Below are positions 33,266 through 45,300 of a stretch of DNA of 64,000 nt, one piece after another; positions within the stretch are counted from its first letter, which is position 1, and each line of letters starts with the position of its first letter. The stretch is from Heterodera schachtii (Eukaryota; Nematoda; Chromadorea; Rhabditida; Heteroderidae): positions 217,949 through 281,948 of the forward strand of contig SIJG01000058.1 in NCBI GenBank assembly GCA_023374025.1, written 5' to 3'. Below the pieces are notes generated by a model. It was not told the origin of the DNA. It made no database searches and worked only from the letters and a program-made list of their open reading frames with translations. The position numbers and the translations under genes were made by a program.

Positions 33266-34840
33266 AATACAAATATGCGCTGTCAAAGTTATAGCACCAA
33301 AAAATTTAACAATTTTAAATCAATATAAAAAAAATTTTTTTGAATTTCTTCAACGAGCCGGCGCGAGGGAATCACAAGATTAAAACGAAAAACAATTGCA
33401 AAAAAATAAATTGTATGATAATTAAAGGCAAATGAAAAATAAATTTACTCAAAAAATGAATTCAGTCTTCTCTTTAAGATAAAATAAAATAATTAATTTA
33501 ATAATATAATTATAACGAAGAATAGCAATTAAATATAGATATTTAATGAATAATATTAAAATTAATATCATCTTTTTTAAACAAATGATAACAGCATTAA
33601 AGCAAAATAATATTTTTATGTGATAATAAATTAATTTTTTATCAAATTTTAATTAATTTGCGAAAATTTTTAATTACATAAAAATAAAAGAGTTTATTAA
33701 AGTAATAATTGCTTCATCAAAAATTAAAAAGAAAATAAGATAAAGGAAAAAAATATTCGTTATCTTATAATCACAAATATAAAGCCAAAAGAACAAATAA
33801 AAGAATGAAATATGATGATGGAGAACCAAATTACTATGGCACAAGCATAGTCATTCATCTTTAATACAATAAATCTAAATATTATATTAATAAATTTAAA
33901 TATTATTAACACTATTATGTACCATAAAGCAAGTAATATGTCAAATATATAATTGTGATTGGCCCGCGCAATGCCCCTTTCTGGTGTCCCTTTACGCTCT
34001 GTCCTTTTTCCGCTCTCTCCAATTTGCCACTATCTATTTAGCTTATTTTCATTATGATCCTCCTCACCCACCAACTGAATATAATTACTGTTAACAAGTT
34101 CAATTGAAAAATATTCAATTAATTAAAATCAAAGATAAAAAATATATATATATAAATAAAACATTTAATAACAAACAAAGTAAATTAAAAATAAATAAAA
34201 TAAACAATAATGAAATAAAAAAATCTATAAATAAGTAACGAAATAAAAGAAAATAAAACTAAAATGTGAGTGATCAGTTTTAGGGTAAACATGGAATTAA
34301 TCCTTGATTCATCTCTCCTCTCCGAAAAAGCGGGAGTTTTTTTAATTGAAAATACAAATATTTAATCATCAAATTGCAATTTCATGAAAATGCGACTAAG
34401 AATTTCTGGGTATTTGGGGCAATTATTAAAAATGCGAATGATAATTTTTTTAAAGAAAAACCTCCGAAAATTAATAAAAAAATAAAAACACGATAATACT
34501 AAGCTAAAAAATTAGACATATTTAGATCAATAAAAATAAGTCAAAAATTCGAATTGATTGAGAAAAAATATTAATAAGAATGTTGATAAAAAATTGGGAA
34601 TGAAAATATCAACCTGCAGCTTATTTGATGTGCGTGAAAATGGAATGGAGAGCATCATTTTAAAATAGTATAATGTAAAATAAAAATTTAAATAAAAAGC
34701 AGAAGAAATAAGTAAATTTAATGTACAGAAAAACATGTTAAATTCATTAAAGAAAATTAAAAAATTCGAAGCGAGTGAGAAATAAAAAAAGAAAGATAAT
34801 GTTATTAAGGATGCAAACACAAATCTGCAGCCATTTAATT
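33266..34840. other. AT-rich stretch, no gene supported
   Basis: One pyrimidine-rich islet at 33960-34075; otherwise A/T runs. Confidence 0.5.
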
Positions 34841-34988
34841 TAGGGTTAAGCCCCGGCCCGAGCTCCCGGTCCCCGACCACGATCCCCGACATTTTTGGAC
34901 CTATTCCCCGCCCCGACCCCCGACATGTCGCGCCCCGAGGTCCCAGGCTCCCGACTTTTTGCCCCCGAGGGCTCGGGGCTTAACCCTA
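34841..34988. mobile_element. Short GC-rich palindromic element
   Basis: Left end TAGGGTTAAGCCCCGGCC; right end, reverse strand, TAGGGTTAAGCCCCGAGCC. The inside is a set of CCCCGAC and GGTCCC variants. The ends look like hAT-type TIRs, but the 8 bases on either side (ATTTAATT and GCCAAAAC) do not match, so no target duplication supports transposition in this form. Overlapping open frames are repeat artefacts. Confidence 0.55.
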
Positions 34989-37900
34989 GCCAAAACCATG
35001 GTTTATTTCCGATTTCATATAACTCTGAATTTTTCGGAAAACCGGAACACAGGACAATAAAAAATCCGGGGATTTGACGAGAAAAATTAATCAAAATCCA
35101 TCAAGTGAAGTTAATATTTACTACTGAAAGCCATATATTAGAAAAAGAATTATCTCATATAAAACTGCATTAAGAAAACTATTATAATCTAGTAAATTGA
35201 TTCTTGAAAGAAAAGAAAAAAAAATATTTATTAAAAGTGACAATGAATCTAAAACCATATGATTTAAAATAAATTTATAATAAATGAATTTATTATCAAT
35301 TCAAAGTTTATTGGCTCATTGTAAAATTTCAAAAATTTAAATAAAATTTAAAATTATAAGTAATAAACTCTGAAAGACCGAGAATCAAGAATTATAAATC
35401 AATTTTTTATGAATTCGACTGCTCATTTTTATTCATGAAGGATTTTTAATAAGAAACATATGTTTTCATACATACAAAAAATGAAGCTAATAACCAGTTC
35501 TTAAAAATTCATTTTCTAAAAATTCAAAAAATTGGCATAATTAATTTAAAAAAAATATTTTTATAAAAGGTACAAAAATAAATCAAATAAAGAATAAATT
35601 TAATGAATATGATGCTAAAAAATGCTTAGGCACTAATTTATTAATAAATGTCAATAATAATAAAAACTCATATTTATTGCCATGAATAATTCTCATAGCT
35701 TTCCAATAAAATAAATATTTAAAAGAGTATTCACATACTGGAATTGGTTGCACCAATATAATGCATAATTCAGAATTTTAAAAAACATAGACAACAGCAG
35801 TAACTCAAGGACATTTCTTTTGGAATTTGTGACAATGAAGTTTCGGCATCACTGCCGGGGGCTTTGATTGATGGACTTAAATCGTCTAAAATGAATTTAT
35901 TTGACTTTTTACAAATTTAATTGAATAACTGATTATAAAATTTAAAATAACAAAAAAAAAATCAAAAATAATAATCCATACAATAAAAACGTTTTTAAAT
36001 AAATTAATATTTTTAAGTATACCAAAACGATATTTGCCACTAATATGCACAAAAGATCGACTAAAACAGTCAAGCTATTGTGGAGAGATAACGGAAAAAA
36101 ATAATTAAATAGTTGCAAAAATAACGGAGTTACTAATGTTCAAAATATTGTTAAAAATGGTGCAAAATTTTTTCCGTAACACCTTAATTATTATTATTTT
36201 ATTGATAAGAAATTTAGATTATAACTCTGATCAATAATTAATTTAGCATAAGTTCTTTAATCATTATCTCATTTCTCTGTTTAAAAGCAGCTTTACTTAA
36301 AGATACAACTTGCATTTTTATGATTTTATTATTTTTTATATTACCATTACGTGAAAATGAATATATAAATCAATGAAATGGAGGAATAAAAAGAACAACG
36401 AGAATTGTATTAATATATTTTTACGAATATAAATAAATATATTTAAATAATGAAAAATTTAAAAATAAATTCTCATAAAAAGCATAGATATTTATCAACA
36501 ACAAAAAGAAAAATATTCAATTATTATTTCTTTTTAAAAAATTCAATGAAAATAGGCAGTGAAAATTTATAATATTCATTATCTCTACAAAATCAGTAAA
36601 ATTAAAAACCAAGAAATTTTTTGAATTAAAAAAATATATTCACTACATTTGTAAAGTTATTGGTCAAAATTGATTTGAAAAGATAAAAAATAATCCAAGC
36701 AAAAAATCAAGAATGAGCCTCACGGAAGAAAGTTGTTTCGTCTATCACACGCGTTACATATAGGCCATTCTAAACAAGAAGGGGCATTTAACTCGGAGGT
36801 ACAACAAATTGCTAAATTAGTCAAGAATACTTATAAATAATTTAAAAATTATGTATTTAAAGAAAGAAAATCGAATAGTTATTGCCTGTGAAGCAGACGA
36901 GGGATTAAATGTCCCGGGCATTTGGTATGCGGCATTCAATTGACTCTATAATTTAAATTAAAACAAGATTTACTGCCTGATCTGAAAATATAACATGGTT
37001 AAAAAACAATTAATTGAAAAAATGTAATATATATTTTTAATTAATAAATTATCGATGTTGAATTCAATCAAACAGAACAAAAATCCTTTAATTTCATATA
37101 AATGTATGTAGTTATTACAATATTTGTTTGGGAGTTAGTTTGAGAAGAAGCTAAAATTTAAAATTTAAAATAAAAAATAAAATGTTATTGTTAATATCTT
37201 AACTTGAAAATTATATACTCAAAAAGGCATAAAAGCATTTAAATTTGGCAAAAAGAAAATCCAAATTTGATTCGAGTGATAAAATAAAATCAAAAATTAT
37301 AATAAATTATACACCAAATATGAAATGAATTATTTAAAAAAACTAAACAATTTATGTCAAAATCATTTATTTATAAAATGTGTTTTAAATTCTTAAAGAA
37401 AGAGAAGATCAAGAAAAGTATAAATTTAAGAGAAATATAGTGCAAAAACTTTTTTAAATTTAATCGTTTGTACTTTTTATTATTTGAGGTTTGATATGCA
37501 CGTTCAATTTTTCCATATTCTCGGATTTTTTAAATTAAAATAAACAACTTATTAATCATAAAAATAATATTTACTAATTTGGTTTGGTTTGCATAGTAGC
37601 AGTATTTATTAAAGAAACTAAATTTAAATACAAAATGCTTATTTAACCTTAATAAAAAAAGTAATAGTTAATTATTTTTATCTGATACAAAATCAAAGTA
37701 ATTTTGTAATAAATAAAAACCAGAAGATCGCTCGCTATACAATCGAAAGTATAGAAATATATTTATGAAGAAGAAGACTGACTAACTATACAGTAGAATC
37801 GTTCGAATTCTTTTATTGAATGTACATGTAAGCAAATTATTGCCATCGAAAACGGTTGCCTACAAATTACCTCCGAGCACATGTTCTAAAAGAAAACAAA

Positions 37901-40900
37901 AAGATCTCAATACATATTATAAGAGAAAAAACGATGAAATTTAAATTAATTTCAAAAAATAAATTAAAAATGGCTAATAATGCATTTAAATTAAGCAAAA
38001 TAGCTTTTCATCGATTATTTTTATTATTTATTCAATTTATACAAACAAACAAATATATTCACACACAATGCACTACGAATAACCTGGTTCTGACAGTGCA
38101 CATTTCGTTTATATTTAAAAATATAAAATAAGAGTTTCTTATATTATTAAATAAAAAATAAATTTAAAAAGTGAAAATATATTTCAAAGAAAGAATTCTA
38201 AAATAAAAATTAAATAAAGCATGAAAAAACAAACAATTTCATAGGATCTAAAAAATTTTTACGAAGATTCAAAAGACATTAATTTAAAAATATAAATTAA
38301 AATTAAGTATGAAAATTTCCAATAAATTTATTAAACAAATTAAAATGATTTAAGATGCAGATAATTAAATAAGATTAACTAATCAAACGCATTTCAAAAA
38401 AACAAATATTTATGCTTTCTTAATAATAATTTTACTTGATAACAATAATAAATACCAAGCATTTGATTTAGTCAATTTAATTACAAAAAAGCAACCATTT
38501 AAAAACATAAAAATAAATGAGAATTTTCTATTACCAAATAAGAATAACTGTAAGAAAATTAATATTGTAAAATAATCACGATATTGGCCTTTTGTCACAT
38601 ATGAATTTTTAAAAAACACCAATTTTTCCAATCAAATTCGATCACTAATCAAACATTTTTATCGGATAAAAAAAATCATTTTTAGGTAGATTCAATCTCA
38701 AACGAATAGAACACAAAATACCATGATAAATTAGATAAATGATTTGAAATTATTAATAAATTTAAATGCAAAAAGGTAATTAGCACAAACTACAATTATT
38801 TATTTATGTTTTGACTACACTGTTGAGATTTTTTAAAGATACATAAAATGTTTCAATTAATTTTTGACTCTTAACTCCAAGCCTTTCTTGACATCGGAAA
38901 ACAAGGCTTCCTATGTTAAATGTTGTTTATAAAATCAATAAAAAGAAAATATAAATATTTAGTTAATTTATTTAATAATATCTTTGTTTTAAGTAATGAA
39001 CAATTAAAAATATTATTCGAAAATGAAAAAGTATCAGTTAATTCGAAAAAGCAATTGCACAGTGAATGAATATATAACAATAACGATTTTCAAAAATTAA
39101 GATAAACACTATTAATAGTGCAAAATTATTTTAAATTTGTTTGATCAAAATTCACCAATAAATCGTGAAAATAAATAATTGAAGTATTGGGAAATCCAAT
39201 AAAATAAATTTAATTTAAATATAATTAAATATTTAAATTAATTCTTCTTGACTATCTGAAAAGGGAGTCAATAATGTCGCCAATGAGACGAGAAAACGAC
39301 CGGAGAAAGAAAATTCTTTAAATCCTTTTTATAAATGCAATTTAACAAGAAAATTTACTAAAAACAATTAAAAACTATGCTAAAACGAAATATATTGTAT
39401 TAATTTAAATAATTTAAATTCATTTGAAGCTACCGAACCCAGTTGCCCTGCAATCGGAAAGTGAACGAGAAGTGAGGGAAAAAAATAATAAAATTAAGAT
39501 GAATAAAAATTTATTCTTAAATTTTTAAAATTTTATAAAGATTCATAAATAATAAATATTTTAATTAACCGAATATGAAAAAAAGCACCAAATGCATTTA
39601 AATAAAAATTTGAAAAAATGAAAATTATAATAAATTGATATAATATATAGAAAAAAGAATTCAGACTGAAACGGAAGAATAGACAAAGACACATCATAAT
39701 GCTATTACAATAAATTAAAAAATGCTATTATACTAATTAAAATTCTAAAATTTATTATAATAATATTCAAGTCGACTACACTGAATCATATGGAGTGTTT
39801 AAAGAATGTGATATTTTGAGCCAATACATAACTTTTTGACAAAATACCCAACTTAAATATTTGTGAATCTAATATAATAAATAAATAAAAATGTTTTAAA
39901 ATTATTCTGATTCTGAAAATTTTCAATGATAAAAAGCGTTATGGATAAGAAAATATGATTTCTTTAATAATTAAAAAAAGTTGTTTAATATTTGATTCTT
40001 ATCAAAAAAAACAAAAGTAATTCTATACATTGAAATAACTAAAGAACGTTTATAAAAACCTACAAGATAATAAATGAAAAACTTGTTATTTTTTTTTAAA
40101 TCTTTATTGAGAATAAAATTTCAAAAATAATATTTTTACAAATAAATATATTAAAGATAAAAAAAATAAACGATAAAATCCGATCCAGAAAAATTTATCA
40201 GGTAAGTTTGGAAAAAAGGCACGCCAGCTACCAGGCTATCTAACCTGAGTAATCATAGTTTTTTTTGTTAAAATAAATGGAAAAGAACGCTTAAACTTTA
40301 TACTTAATTTTGAATATAGAAATTAATTTGTTGAAAATCTAAAAATTCTTTTTCGCGATTTATGAAATGTGAAAATTTTACTGAATTAATTTTGATATTT
40401 AATTATTTTACTTTGTATTCATACCAATTGAAGGTTTTTACATACTTAAACAACAAATAGAGTTAATAAATGGACATCGCATAAAGGATTTAGTCAAATT
40501 TGGCGAATTCATGGCTTGGCTACAATTTTTATTTGTAAGTGTTTGTAATGGTTATTGATTTTATTAAAGAATTGTCATCATAATCTGAAATAAAAGAAAA
40601 AAGCATAACATGAGTTTTATCAAAGAAAATTACATAACCATCATCAATTTTTTTCCTAATAAATTCATTCACACCCAACATTTAAGGCCATTTTTTTCGG
40701 GTCAAAGCAATTTGAATAATTAAAGTAAATGATTTATTCTTATAGCTTTCAATAGAAAAAAATTGTGTTTCCAAAATGAAATTTGGATGCGAAAAAATGA
40801 GTATGAATCTAATCCATTCCAATTACAAAAAAATAAAGAATTACCAAATAACCATAAATTATATTTTAATTAAATTATATTTAAAAAAACATCAAATAAT

Positions 40901-42539
40901 TTAAAATGATTTAGTCAAAAATAAAGGAAGAATTAATACAAAGAGCGAACTACAGCAAGACCTACTAGGCGGTAACGATGCGAAATTATTATTTTTCGAA
41001 TTATTTAAAATTAATAATTGTTTGAATATATTATATCACTCAAAAAGGCAGGAAGCTAAGATATATAACAGTTAAATTGATTTGGAATTTTGAAATAAAA
41101 ATTGCTTATTATACAATATTTAAAATAAATTAAAAATAATAATTAATTAACATAATTACAATGATCTTAATAAATTTAAAATCTTATGTTTAATAAAGAA
41201 AATTTAAATTCTAAAATTAAATAAAGCATCTTTTATGATCACTTTTTTATATTTATTAAAAATTTCTAAATAAAAATATATTCTTTAATTTTATATAACT
41301 TAATAAATCCTACATTTATTCAACTGTTAAGATTGTCTGTTGCAAAACTCAAAAAGGATATCACATCAAAGATTCTTGGTTCCTGAATGAAAACACCAAG
41401 ATTTTAATGAAAAATAAAAAAGAATTTACTAAAAATATAGACAAAAAGACAATATTAAACCGCAGACTATAACAAAAATAGTATTATTCTGTGCATTTCA
41501 CCATTTAAATTTATTCCAATAATAAGTAAAAAATTAGTATAATACATCAAATAAAATCAAAAATATATATATTCACACACAAAAAATGTTTCTCAGAAAT
41601 CAATGGAAGAAAGAACCTCACAAATATTCATTATTCCAATACGTAAAAATCATCTACGTTATCACAAACAAAATCGTCAATAATAAAATTATTTTCTTAT
41701 TGATTGGTCAAAAAGAAACAATAAACACAATTTTAATCATCCCAAAGACTATAATATAGCTTTAAATAATATATAAGCTTACGACAAAATGAAAAATGAC
41801 TAATGCAATGAAATGATTTGAAAATTATAAAGATTGAATTAGATTTTAAATTTTTTGATTAAATTACTTAATTTCTGCTTAAAATTAATTGTTTTTATAA
41901 TCATAATATTATATACGTTATGTTAAAATGGTAAAAAATAATTAGGAAAACAAACAATTGGTTTTACTATAAAGCGGATCTTGCTTAGAAAACATTAAAC
42001 CTCACATACCTATCTCAATCCGACACACTAAGCACTTGTGAAAGTGATGAATTAAAAAGTAATAGAATAATTTTAACCTAATCAAAAAATTAAACATTAA
42101 AATTTAAACAAAAGTAAAAAAACAAAAAATTATTTTAAATTTTATAGCTATTTTTAAACTAAAAACATGAAACATAAATTATTTCTTGAACTAAGCAAAT
42201 CGAGTTTAATTAAAGAACAATATATTAAAAATTTGCAAATTATCAACAAATCAGTTTGCATTCATCAAAACAATTTCTTCTTATAAAAACAAAACAATAG
42301 CAAGTTTAAAATTTAAAAAACTTTAAATTATAAGATCATGAAACAAAAAATTCCTAATTTTGTGCATTTTCGAAAAAAGTTGGTAATTTTGGTTTTTAGC
42401 AAGTATTTAACCAAATTTTTTGGAAATTTTGGGTGAGATTTTAGTTTTGATGCTTTCTTAAAAAGGCAAATTTAAATTAAATAATTGGCAAACTTATCAA
42501 AATTTAAAAAATCTGACGAATTTTCTTCTAAACCTCAAA
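34989..42539. other. AT-rich desert, no gene supported
   Basis: About 7.5 kb. Islets of ordinary composition with stop-free frames of 15 to 40 codons occur at about 35805-35885, 36715-36835, 36880-36945, 39290-39330, 39430-39480, 40215-40260 and 40925-40985, but none shows a family signature or joins into a splice model. Confidence 0.5.
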
Positions 42540-42657
42540 AATCCTCAAAATTTCTCAAAAAACCACAAAAAGCCTCAAAGGCTCATTTTGAAAAGTTAGC
42601 CTCATTGACCTATCAAAAACCCATAATGAGGCTAAAGCCTCAAATCTGCCATCCCTG
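42540..42657 (-). mobile_element. hAT-like end, fragment A
   Basis: On the minus strand starts CAGGGATGGCAGATTTGAGG and contains several GAGGCTTTAGCCTCA-type palindromic units. The CAGGG start and subterminal repeats are hAT-like. The same family occurs at 50815-50925. No matching left end is seen. Confidence 0.45.
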
Positions 42658-43984
42658 TAATAAAAACAGTGAAAAAAAAATTAAAAACTATTTAGATCAT
42701 CAAAATTAATAATTAGTTTGACATAAGAAATAATCTTATTAATCATATACAAAAAAAGCTTGCAAATAAAAGTAACTTTAGTAAATTTCAATTTAAATTA
42801 TAATTAAAAAATATATTCAGTTAGCTTAAATTATATCAAAATTTAAACTCTACAAAGTTAAGAATGTGAAGGCAGACTTCATCGAATGCTTTATTTACCC
42901 TTTCCCTTCCCTATTCCACTTCATTTTCCTACTATTTTTCTTCTCATTTCGATTTTTCTCCAATTGATATTTTTGGCTTAAATTTCTATTCGGCTATAAA
43001 ATTTTAAAATTGATAATTTGATTTTTATTTTTGTTGGCGGATTTAAACATTATTTTGTAAACAATCAAATATATAAAAATAAAATAAATAATATTTATTT
43101 TATTTTATTTTTTAACTAATTATATTTGAAGATTAATCAATTTTATAATTTGTTAGTAGTATTTTTAAAATTTATTTTGACTCTGCAAGGCTCCAACATT
43201 TGCATATTGAAATGTCAAATATAAAAAAATTGAAAAGGTATAATTGTTTTGTTAAACATTATTAAATATTTTTTTAGCGATTCATGAAAAATAAACAATT
43301 AAAGCACAATTTGAAAGTAAGAAATAATCTGAAAAAGAGTCTGAGCAGTACAAAAAACATACAACAAGACATAAATCATGTGCAATTGTCAACAAAAACC
43401 TTAAGATGGATGTAGTTTAAATTTTCTAAAATTTGATTTAAAAACTCGATATTCGGTTATTGAAAAAAGTTTCTTTAGTATTATTATCTAATAAAATATC
43501 TAATTAAAATATAAAATTAAAGATTTAATATTTTGTTGCAGATTAAAATTTTCATAGTGTTTTTTATTATTGGAAAATGATTAAACAAAGATTATTAAAC
43601 TTTAAAATTAACGATGAATTAACTAACAAACAAAGAAGTTTAAGGAATTTTAAAAATTTTAAATTTAAAATTAATAAAGCAAAACGAAATTTATGATTAT
43701 CATTTGATAAACAATATTTTATATATTAAATCATGAGGATTTTCATTTGTTGCAAAACTAGGTGTTGAATTGATCATGGGATAAGAAAAATTATAATTCA
43801 AAAAATATTAAAGATAAACAACAAAACATTTAAAATAATTTATAGATGCTGTTCGGTCTGGAAGCCGACACATAAAATGTTTATTTGAAGAACAAATAAA
43901 TTAAAACAATTTAAATAAAATGGGCGAAGTCGGTGGCGGAATAAATATGGAGAACAATAATAGGCGAAGTAAAATAAATGCATA
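42658..43984. other. AT-rich stretch, no gene supported
   Basis: A C/T-rich islet at 42895-42960 and small islets at 43845-43875 and 43920-43950. Confidence 0.45.
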
Positions 43985-44560
43985 AAAATATTTAATTTGA
44001 TCACGGAAAAATTTGCATTTCGCCAATTTGACGCGGAATCCATATGCCTGAATTCGACCAAAAACTTCTTTTAAGTGATTGGTATGTTCCGAAATGTTTT
44101 TGCTGACGATTATAATGTCGTCAAAATAGGCGGTGGCAAATTCCAATCCCTCCAACATTTTATCCATAATTGATTGAAATATATGTAGCTGGGGCTGTTT
44201 TGACACCGAACGGCAGTCTTTCCATCCGGTAATTGCCTTTGTGGGTTGCCAGTCCACACAAATTTTTGGAATCCTCGTCCAATTCGACTTGGAAATAGGC
44301 GTCCCGCAGATCGATTTGCGAGAAAATTTTGCCTCCATTTAGTGTTGCAAAAATGTCTTCCGGTATTGGAAGTGGGTATTGGCAGTCGAGAAGAGCATCG
44401 TTTAGGCCCGTAGAGTAATCAATGCAAAGTCGGGCGGATCCGTCGGCCTTTTTGACAATCAAAATAGGCGCGGCCCATTCCAAATGTTCGACTTTGTGGA
44501 TGACGTTCATTTGTTCCAATCGGCTCAGTTTGCGCTCAATCTTCGTTGCTTCATCCGAGA
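43985..44560 (-). pseudogene. Ty3/gypsy reverse transcriptase, fragment
   Basis: The frame at 44519-44160 carries AAPILIVKKADGSARLCIDY, FSQIDLRDAYFQV (first catalytic aspartate) and RLPFGVKTAPA. It then shifts frame near 44180, and the next part carries YFDDIIIVSK, the catalytic aspartate pair, and KLAKCKFF. Similarity stops at about 43985, so thumb, RNase H and integrase are absent here. Confidence 0.85.
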
Positions 44561-44583
44561 TAAAATCTCAGCCTTTTTGACAT

Positions 44584-45300
44584 TCACGTGGCATGCTTTA
44601 CTGCAGGGTTGCTGATATTTAGCTTTAATTCGTCTAAAAACCCAAATAAGTCCATTATTTTGCAGCTCAGCAAATTAAGTGAGCCCGCTTTTGCAACATA
44701 AAATGTTTGCTTCACTTCGATTTTTCCGAATTTGAATGTGCGGAATCCTTTTCCAATAAAGGAAATTTTTGTGCCGTCGAATGCCTTGCCAATTTCGTTG
44801 CATTTTTTAATTGGTGGTCGTCTAACATACTCGTGCGTCAATTCATCAATGACGACAATGTCCGACCCCGTGTCTAGATGGAATTCGACGGGTTTCTTGT
44901 TGAACAAAACCTCTGTCTTTAGCAATGAAATGGAATTGACGGCATGCGCGGTCATCCCAATACGAAGGTGGCCAACACGGTTGTTGCTTCTCTTTTTGGC
45001 ATTTTGGCGTTTGCGCCACTCTTGGACACGTTCGCATTGCCTATCCAAATGTCCAACAAACTGACACTTTCGGCATTTGCTCGTTTGGTAACGGCATTCG
45101 TCAGGTCGATGCACGCCGAAGCCACATCGCCAACATGTGGTGGTTGCCTGAGTGTCGGTCCTTTCCTTGATGAATTTGTTCGGCGAATTGTTCGGCTTTG
45201 GACTTTCCTTGCAGAATTTGTTCGGTGAATTGTTCGGCTTTTGATTATGTCGAATCGCATTCACTGGCCTCAAAGAACTTGTCGCTTTGATGGCCTTTGC
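44584..45300 (-). pseudogene. Ty3/gypsy Gag zinc knuckles and aspartic protease
   Basis: A 229-codon open frame. Two CCHC knuckles lie in tandem (CWRCGFGVHRPDEC and CRKCQFVGHLDRQC), followed by a protease with the active-site LDTGSDIVVID. Before the knuckles is a repeated PNNSPNKF linker. The capsid part of Gag is missing upstream of about 45300, and the junction to RT appears shortened, with stops and a frameshift (44560-44584). It was a nucleocapsid-protease segment of a gag-pol polyprotein. Confidence 0.85.

Noticed and set aside
44732..45228. Plus-strand frames opposite the gag-protease frame
   Set aside because: Antisense shadows of the zinc-knuckle and protease coding sequence.
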